Origin: Begonia masoniana
Taxonomy: Eukaryota > Streptophyta > Magnoliopsida > Cucurbitales > Begoniaceae
NCBI GenBank assembly: GCA_022432975.1
Contig: CM039509.1
Location: forward strand, 26,996,510-27,060,509
Length of the DNA: 64,000 nucleotides
Direction of reading: 5' to 3'
Part shown: positions 58,901-64,000 of the stretch, in pieces
How the letters are laid out: every line of letters starts with the position of its first letter
How positions within the stretch are numbered: position 1 is the first letter of the stretch
Notes under the pieces: model-generated
Database searches by the model: none
What the model was told of the DNA's origin: nothing
The model's input: only the letters and a program-made list of their open reading frames with translations
Position numbers and translations under genes: made by a program

Positions 58901-60383
58901 GGAGATAGTTTCTGGGCTATCGGCCATACTAGCAAACCTGACACTACGGCCCACTGTCTTGGACCGCATTAAGGAAGCCCAGAAGACCAATTCAAAGGAG
59001 ATGGCTGATATGGTGAGCAAAGTGCCGATGCCCTCATCCAATTTCAGCTATTCGGGAGATGGAGTTCTGAAGTTCAAAGGCAGATGGTATGTTCCGAAAG
59101 ACGAGGAGCTACGGAAGCATATCTTGTCGGAAGCTCATTCATCCTCTTTCTCTGTACATCCCGGAAGTACGAAGATGTATCAGGACCTAAAGCTTCACTT
59201 CTGGTGGCCGAATATGAAGAATGAAGTGGCCAAGTATGTGGAGTCTTGTTTAATATGTCAACAGGTCAAAGCTGAACATCAACGACCGATTGGAACGCTT
59301 CAGCCTCTTCCAATTCCTGAATGGAAGTGGGAGAACATTACAATGGACTTTGTTGTTGGACTTCCAAGAACAGTAAAAGGCCATAATAGTATATGGGTCA
59401 TAGTGGACAGATTGACGAAGTCGGCCCATTTTCTACCTGTGAAGACGACGTTCACCATGGATCAGTATGCCGAGCTGTATATTAGTGAGATTATTAAGCT
59501 GCATGGCATTCCTGTATCAATCGTCTCAGACCGTGATCCCAGATTCACTTCCAGATTTTGGAAAAGTTTGCAAAGCTCTTTGGGCACTAGATTGGACTTC
59601 AGCACGGCATTTCACCCGCAGACGGATGGACAATCCGAGAGAACGATTCAGACATTGGAAGATATGTTAAGGGCGTGCGTGCTGGAACTTCACGCTCCTT
59701 GGAGTAGATACCTGCCACTTGTGGAGTTTGCTTACAACAATAGCTACCAGGCTACGATCGGTATGGCTCCATATGAAGCGCTTTATGGCAGAAAATGCCG
59801 ATCCCCGTTGTGTTGGGATGAAGTCGGGGAAACCAAGCTTATCGGCCCCGAAATACTGCAACAGATGTCTGGGGTAATAACGGCGATTAAGCAAAGAATC
59901 CAAGCTGCACAAAGTCGACAGAAAAGTTACGCAGACCACAGGAGAAGGGACTTAGAGTTTGCCGAAGGTGATGAGGTGTTCTTGAAGGTGTCACCTTTCA
60001 AGGGCGTAATGAGATTCGGCAAGAAAGGGAAGCTAAGCCCAAGGTTTATTGGGCCTTTTCCCATCTTGAAGCGTGTGGGAAGCATGGCCTACAGACTACA
60101 ACTACCAGCGTCAATGGATGGTGTTCATGATGTTTTCCATGTCTCGATGCTGAGGAAATGTGTACGAGATCCAACTCAGATCGTCGAACATGTGGACTTT
60201 GATATAATGCCGACGCTGACATATGAAGAAAGGCCCATACAGATTCTGGATACCTCAGTCAAAGTATTGCGCAACAAGGTGGTCCCATTAGTGAAAGTTT
60301 TGTGGCGCAATCATAACGTGGAGGAAGCCACTTGGGAAAGACTGGAGGATGTTAAAACACAATATCCAGACTTCTTTGCTTAG
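55941..60383 (+). CDS. E14 gag-pol polyprotein, 1480 aa
   Basis: A single frame from ATG 55941, the first Met after the primer site, matching gag starts of sister elements. Gag capsid domain at about residues 75-230, Gln-rich linker, CCHC knuckle [14 protein letters not shown] (310-323). Aspartic protease WDTGATHSF (Asp369). RT with Asp642 and FIDDILVYS (Asp706-Asp707). RNase H YCDAS (Asp853). Integrase HHCC (His1066, His1073, Cys1103, Cys1106) and D,D35E core (Asp1136, Asp1197, Glu1233). Chromodomain-like tail from about 1426 ([16 protein letters not shown]). It would copy the element through reverse transcription in a virus-like particle and integrate it, with the chromodomain expected to favour heterochromatin. 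Two unusual RT residues, Trp600 (KKDW for KKDG) and Asp646 (RSDYYQ for RSGYYQ), might weaken it. Confidence 0.97.
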   Translation: MVRGHQEESSESSRAIDRLTQLVGAQSRMVERMMAREDDRNNNHGNNNNNNPGNNAPRDNSGDRFRRLQPPSFDGLSTDPTRAETWIRTMEKMFSYAEVEDNKKVTCATFHLTESAGFWWDAVQSSTVALSWEGFKTLFYEKYFDRGVRKEKLLEFSRLRQYGSVAEYVQKFESLSRYATHMVATDENKVHQFIQGLKMDLLRGITTGGFDEAPYVKVVAKAYQLEALEIKSQRQREPPRGIIRNAPQQQQQKIQNVHPQQQQNRGTKRPNETLTYQDKGKRPMGAPQLPVCSRCQKNHTGECRLFTGACFRCGQVGHQIRDCPIPDTRTGQAVPRVFAMMEGVDDADQHTAITGTISVCDVPAYTLWDTGATHSFVAMDFVVRQKFCSTSSDQPYSVMLPSGEFMHSERVVRGDIVSVGDQKFYADLIVIGMKGYDVILGMDWLFRHYATINCRSGLVSFKRPNEVEFSYQAVPKKHRMPVISSLKAQRLMKSGCIGFLAHVVDVRRQNEVELQNIPVVRDFSEVFLDDLPGLPPDRDIEFEIDMYPGAEPVSKNPYRMAPIELKELKAQLKELMDKGFVRPSFSPWGAPVLFVKKKDWSLRMCIDYRELNKLTIKNKYPLPRIDDLFDQLQGARVFSKIDLRSDYYQLKVRAEDIPKTAFRTRYGHYEFLVMSFGLTNAPAAFMDLMNRIFHDVLDKFVIVFIDDILVYSRSVAEHEKHLAMVLSILKQHQLYAKLSKCEFWLSKINFLGHVVSAEGVSVDPAKIQAVRDWPRPRNASEVRSFIGLAGYYRKFIKGFSVIAKPMTSLTRKEIKFKWSEACEVSFQTLKQKLTTAPLLILPVEDGKFSVYCDASKVGLGCVLMQEGKVVAYASRQLKTHEENYPTHDLELAAVVFALKVWRHHLYGQSCEVFSDHKSLKYIFTQKELNMRQRRWLEFVKDYDVEIKYHPGKANVVADALSRMPATMQPVMSAVSTPLRTEMQKFDMEIVSGLSAILANLTLRPTVLDRIKEAQKTNSKEMADMVSKVPMPSSNFSYSGDGVLKFKGRWYVPKDEELRKHILSEAHSSSFSVHPGSTKMYQDLKLHFWWPNMKNEVAKYVESCLICQQVKAEHQRPIGTLQPLPIPEWKWENITMDFVVGLPRTVKGHNSIWVIVDRLTKSAHFLPVKTTFTMDQYAELYISEIIKLHGIPVSIVSDRDPRFTSRFWKSLQSSLGTRLDFSTAFHPQTDGQSERTIQTLEDMLRACVLELHAPWSRYLPLVEFAYNNSYQATIGMAPYEALYGRKCRSPLCWDEVGETKLIGPEILQQMSGVITAIKQRIQAAQSRQKSYADHRRRDLEFAEGDEVFLKVSPFKGVMRFGKKGKLSPRFIGPFPILKRVGSMAYRLQLPASMDGVHDVFHVSMLRKCVRDPTQIVEHVDFDIMPTLTYEERPIQILDTSVKVLRNKVVPLVKVLWRNHNVEEATWERLEDVKTQYPDFFA

Positions 60384-60385
60384 GC

Positions 60386-60423
60386 AAATTTTGGGGACAA
60401 AATTTCTATTAAGGTGGGTGGAA
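60386..60423 (+). other. Pre-PPT hairpin and polypurine tract of E14
   Basis: AAATTTTG-GGGA-CAAAATTT (60386-60405), an 8-bp stem, then AAGGTGGGTGGAA (60411-60423) touching the 3' LTR. Confidence 0.8.
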
Positions 60424-62867
60424 TGTAACACCCGGCATTTTTGCCATGTAATTGTTTCCCCGAAACCATTTGTGCGGGATTAACATTTATATTTATACAA
60501 CGTATGTTTTGGTTGAGTTGTTGGAAATGTTTAGTGAAACTAAACTAATGTGTAACCAAAACAAATTAATTAGGTTAAAAGCTACTGGAAGGGTAAATGT
60601 GGAAGTAATTAAGGTAGGTGGAAGCAAACCAATGGATGAGTGCCAAGTGGCAACTTGTTGAAGAAGATATGTCTTCTCTTCCCTCCTACGTGAAAGTTTC
60701 CACTTCTCCATCTTCTCTCCCTCTGTTTTCTCTCGGCCAGGTGACAAAAGTTCACCCAAACGCCTTTGATCTCCTAGGGTTTTCCTTGTTTTCTGCCTAA
60801 GGTAAACATCTCCCAATGCTAACACATTTGGACAAGCAAAAGTATGCGTTTTGCTGAAGTTTTAGGTTAGGATATTTAGGAGAAAACTCTCGAGTTTTGT
60901 ATGGAAACACATTGTTGTTTTCTACCAGTCTGAGTGGAGTTTTCTGCATAAATTTCCAAGTTATTTGTTAGCATTGCAGCTTGTTTTATACCTCTTCATG
61001 CATGCTACAGATCCAAGCATTCCAGGGACATTCGAGCATCTGACACCGCAGCAACCAGGTAAGTTCATACGTTTATGTTGGCCCTTATGGCCCTACAACT
61101 TGGAGGTACTAGGTATGGTTTGGGTAGATAGGTTCTAGGCTATGTTTTAAATTAAACATGTCTCTGTTATATTCTGTTTCCCTGTTGTATCCTTTCTGCC
61201 ATCTGTGAATGTTGAGTATCGCACTTATCCATGCATACCCGTTTTCCAGTAAAATCATGCAAATGTTTTCAGCACTGGTTTTGAAGTAAGTAAAGATAAA
61301 ATCCTGTAATGTAATGAACGGTTAAGTGTGGACGAGGTCTGGCATCCTGTTCTTGTCCTTCCCTGGGACTCATGTAAAATTTATCCCCGCCAAGGATACC
61401 CTGTACCTTGTCCTTCCCTGGGACACCGGCAAAATTACTAACAAGTGTCATGTCCAGTATGTTATGTATGTTATGCGCCAGTTCCTCTATAAGCCTCACT
61501 TATACCACCATGTGCAGTGAAACGTAATGTAATGTTCTGTCACCGTTTTTCTGAAAACTGCATGCATAGCATTTTGCATCACTGCATGTTGATTATGTTC
61601 TTACTGAGCTTTAGGCTCATAGGTGAACTCCCTGTTGTAGGTACGGATATTCAAGATGAGGACCCGGTGCCTCAAAATGGCGAGCTGATGTAGTTGGTGG
61701 ATCGAGCTCACGGGGTCTGGCTGTTGCAGTCAGACAAGATGTATTCCTGTGAGCGTGTATATTTGAAAGTTAAGTCGAGTCCTGTATAGATTTTGTGTTT
61801 TGTTTTAAAACTCCTGTTTTGGTAAAATTTAAATGTATGTCAAGTTCCTGTAAAACTTTTGGAATCTGTTATTGATGTATTTAAAACCTCTATATTTGAC
61901 AGATTGTATCCACATATTTTAAATGTTTTGAAAACATTCTGGAACTGCTTGAGTTCTCCCTTTCAGGTCATGCATGGATAGTCTCGAATTTTAGAGCTAT
62001 CCATGCAGTTTGTTTTCTCGAAATTTGTCATCTGTGGTGAAAGTTTGAAACTTGTATGCCTTCTGTTTTTCATGCTTCCTGCCAGCAGGTATCTTCGTTA
62101 AAAGATGTCATGGTGCAGGATGTCTTCTTGAAATTTTGTCCATTGTAAAGTATATTTTTATAACTTCTTTTGAATCGGGTTTGAAGGTTTTGAAACCTTT
62201 ATGCTTCCTGTTTGAGGTTGCCTTCTATATGTCTTTCTGTCAAAAGTTGTAATTCTATCTTTAAAACTATGTCTTCCGATTGCGTCTTCCGGTTACTGTT
62301 CACATTTTCTTCTACCGGTGACGTTATTTGTCTTCCGGTTGACGTCATCTTCTCTTCCGATGACGTCAGCATAAGTCTTCCGCCCGGTTTATAACTTTGT
62401 CTTCCGGTTGACGTCATCTTCTCTTCCGATGACGTCAGCATAAGTCTTCCGCCCAGTTTATAACTTTGTCTTCCGATGACGTCAGAACGTCTTCCGGTTG
62501 ACGTCATCATCTTCTGCCGGTTATGTTTGCTGCCTTTATCTTCCGATGACGCTATCCACTGATTTCTCCTCCGGTTCAGTTTGAAACTACATCTTCCGCC
62601 ACTGTTTCCTGTTTCCATTTCCGCCAGTCTTATGCCTATTTCTGTTCGGTTATCTATTATTGAGATTTGTTTGCTTTCCATTCCAGAGAACCCTCTCTCC
62701 CCCTGCAAATGTTTTCGATTACTCCCTGCAGTTCTCCCTCTCTGTTCACTGCTTTGATTGTTCTATTAGTTTAAAAAAAAAAATAATAGTCACCGTTTCC
62801 TGTAAATGTCCCGGAGTGACGGCTCCGATCCCGGAACCCGATTCGGATCCGGTTTCGGGCTGTCACA
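60424..62867 (+). repeat. 3' LTR of E14 (2444 bp)
   Basis: Near-identical to the 5' LTR. One difference, TCTTCCGATGACG for TCTTGCGATGACG, lies next to the fifth TGACGTCA, which is present in both copies. Another is the loop base of hairpin 2 (TTTAG for TCTAG). Confidence 0.97.
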
Positions 62868-62872
62868 CCGGT

Positions 62873-63969
62873 GCGGGCAACTAAGGCCCTTCGGGGCGGG
62901 CAACTAAGGCACTTCGAGGCGGGCAACTAAGGCACTTCGGTGCGGGCAATGTGTCGTTGTGTGTTTGTCGTTGTGTGTTTGTCGTTGTGTGTCTGTCGTT
63001 GTGAGTTTGTCGTTGTGTAAGGCACTTCGGTGCGGGCAATGTGTAAGGCACCTTTGGGGTGCGGGCAACTATGAGTTGAGTAGTCGAGTTGCATTGTGGT
63101 GTTGTGTTGTTTGGTGGTTTTGTTCAGTGTTGTGTGTAGCTTGTATTCTATCTAGTCGAGTTGCATTGTGGTGTTGTGTTGTTTGGTTGTTTTGTTCAGT
63201 GTTGTGTGTAGCTTGTATTCTATCTAGTCGAGTTGCATTGTGGTGTTGTGTTGTTTGGTTGTTTTGTTCAGTGTTGCGTGTGCATTGTGCTTGTTTATAT
63301 TTGTTATCCTACTTGCTAAGCGTAAGCTTACGTGTGCGTGTGTGTTCTGTGGTGTAGGTAACGACGCGGGTACAGGTGAGCTATGTGAGTCAGCCAGGAC
63401 TTGGGAGCAGTCGGAGATGCACGGGGCGTGCCGGTGCGGGCAGTTGTCGGGGCGTCTCGACCATGGTCTTCGGAAAGACGTGGGTGGAACAGTATTTTGG
63501 GGTCGTGTATAATTTACAATTATTTTGGTGGTTTGTAGAGTTGTCTATTTGGTTTTAGAGTTATTGCATAGCTATTTGTATTTGGTGTGTATAATCATAG
63601 TTAAGGGTGATGTGTCGCCCTGTACTGTGGACTTTCTCCACTTAGGAATGTTTGTATTTTAGTTTCCCTCTTTAGTTTCCTTCTTTACTGCTATTTGGAG
63701 ATTTCTCATTTCGTATGTTGGATAGTTGAGTATAGGTATTCTGGATTTGGTTGAGATTGGGCTGTGTGCAGGTACTTAGCATTTTGGAGGCGCTATTTTC
63801 AGGCGTTATTTTGCCGAAATTTTCGGGAAGTACGCCGTGGTGCTTCAAGGTTAGGATTTAGGGAAATTAGGAAGTCTAGACAGCTATGTCAATGTTATTT
63901 TAAATTAAGCTTTAACGTGGGATTAGTGAGCAAAGTAGCGCTCCGAGCCAGGGCGGGTTCGGGGTTACA
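62873..63969 (+). repeat. LTR13, right part
   Basis: Resumes the UUCG-hairpin units after the second CCGGT, then a 72-bp repeat (63081-63277, 2.7 copies), hairpin TAAGC-GTAA-GCTTA (about 63318-63331), arm GTTCTGTGGTGTAGG (63344-63358), and the end ...GGGTTCGGGGTTACA. GTTCT follows at 63970-63974. With no internal region, LTR13 is a solo LTR of about 4.4 kb once E14 is removed. Confidence 0.9.
63081..63277 (+). repeat. 72-bp tandem repeat, 2.7 copies
   Basis: Units start at 63081, 63153 and 63225 with TAGTCGAGTTGCATTGTGG. Non-coding, inside LTR13. Confidence 0.93.
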
Positions 63970-64000
63970 GTTCTCGACGGTGAATGGCCGAGCTTAAGGC
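63970..64000 (+). repeat. LTR12, resumed at the window edge
   Basis: Second GTTCT copy, then CGACGGTGAATGGCCGAGC, which continues LTR12 after GGCCGTTCT. It runs out of the window. Confidence 0.75.

Larger units (their letters stand above)
53329..62867 (+). mobile_element. E14: intact full-length Tekay-type element (9539 bp)
   Basis: LTRs 53329-55773 and 60424-62867, tRNA-Met primer site, one unbroken gag-pol frame, polypurine tract, and CCGGT duplication at 53324-53328 and 62868-62872. By eye the LTRs differ at about 9 bases plus one 1-bp indel (about 0.4%), which makes this the youngest insertion here (about 0.15 million years at an assumed 1.3e-8 per site per year). It is the only element in the window with a complete reading frame. 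Confidence 0.98.

Overview
The window looks like plant (angiosperm) heterochromatin made almost wholly of nested LTR retrotransposons. I recognise no host gene on either strand. The evidence is at least seven Ty3/gypsy gag-pol bodies, long LTRs (2.2-4.4 kb) that mostly begin TGTAACACCC, tRNA-Met primer-binding sites, an Athila-type gag with a tRNA-Asp-type primer site, and a tandem Cassandra TRIM carrying 5S-rRNA-like LTRs. Most pol genes end in a degenerate chromodomain ([15 protein letters not shown]...EEATWE), which places them in the Tekay/Del chromovirus clade. The species cannot be named from this sequence.

Layout. 1-4636: 3' part of element E1 (pol with an in-frame integrase deletion, then the 3' LTR). 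4637-4740: sliver of another LTR. 4741-8072: element E2 (5' LTR, primer site, decayed gag), cut by E3. 8073-23955: element E3 (5' LTR, decayed gag-pol), split by the full-length minus-strand element E4 (11966-21785, TSD TTATG). 23956-33161: element E5, whose LTR is split by solo LTR6 (25549-28188, TSD TGTTT) and whose RNase H is split by a tandem Cassandra (31006-32890, TSD AAGGA). 33162-34435: minus-strand LTR piece and a second Cassandra, ending at a 100-N assembly gap. 34536-43149: LTR7 (holding solo LTR8, 36579-39501, TSD GTTTA) facing inverted LTR9 (holding solo LTR10, 40285-42678, TSD CCTTT). 43150-45682: decayed Athila-type element. 45683-49558: element E11 (LTR with 59 copies of a 17-bp repeat, then gag). 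49559-64000: LTR12, holding LTR13 of the same family (49980-63969, TSD GTTCT, with a 25/26-bp minisatellite), which itself holds E14, a full-length element (53329-62867, TSD CCGGT) with an unbroken 1480-codon gag-pol.

The most unusual signal is not a gene. LTRs that otherwise look unalignable keep the same ordered islands: a consensus splice donor (AG|GTAAGT), a small hairpin, a CCTACA... arm, roughly 400-850 nt of variable sequence, a second hairpin, and a ...TGTAGG arm that overlaps a splice-acceptor-like AG. The two arms are complementary over 8-15 bp, and both hairpins and the arms show compensatory changes between families. A short acidic reading frame (GEDDIPPPD-like) often follows the acceptor. 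A second conserved intron-like segment of 63-66 nt lies between the primer site and the gag ATG. I infer a structured, possibly spliced leader RNA shared by these elements. Each LTR also carries a family-specific cluster of short palindromic words near its 3' end.
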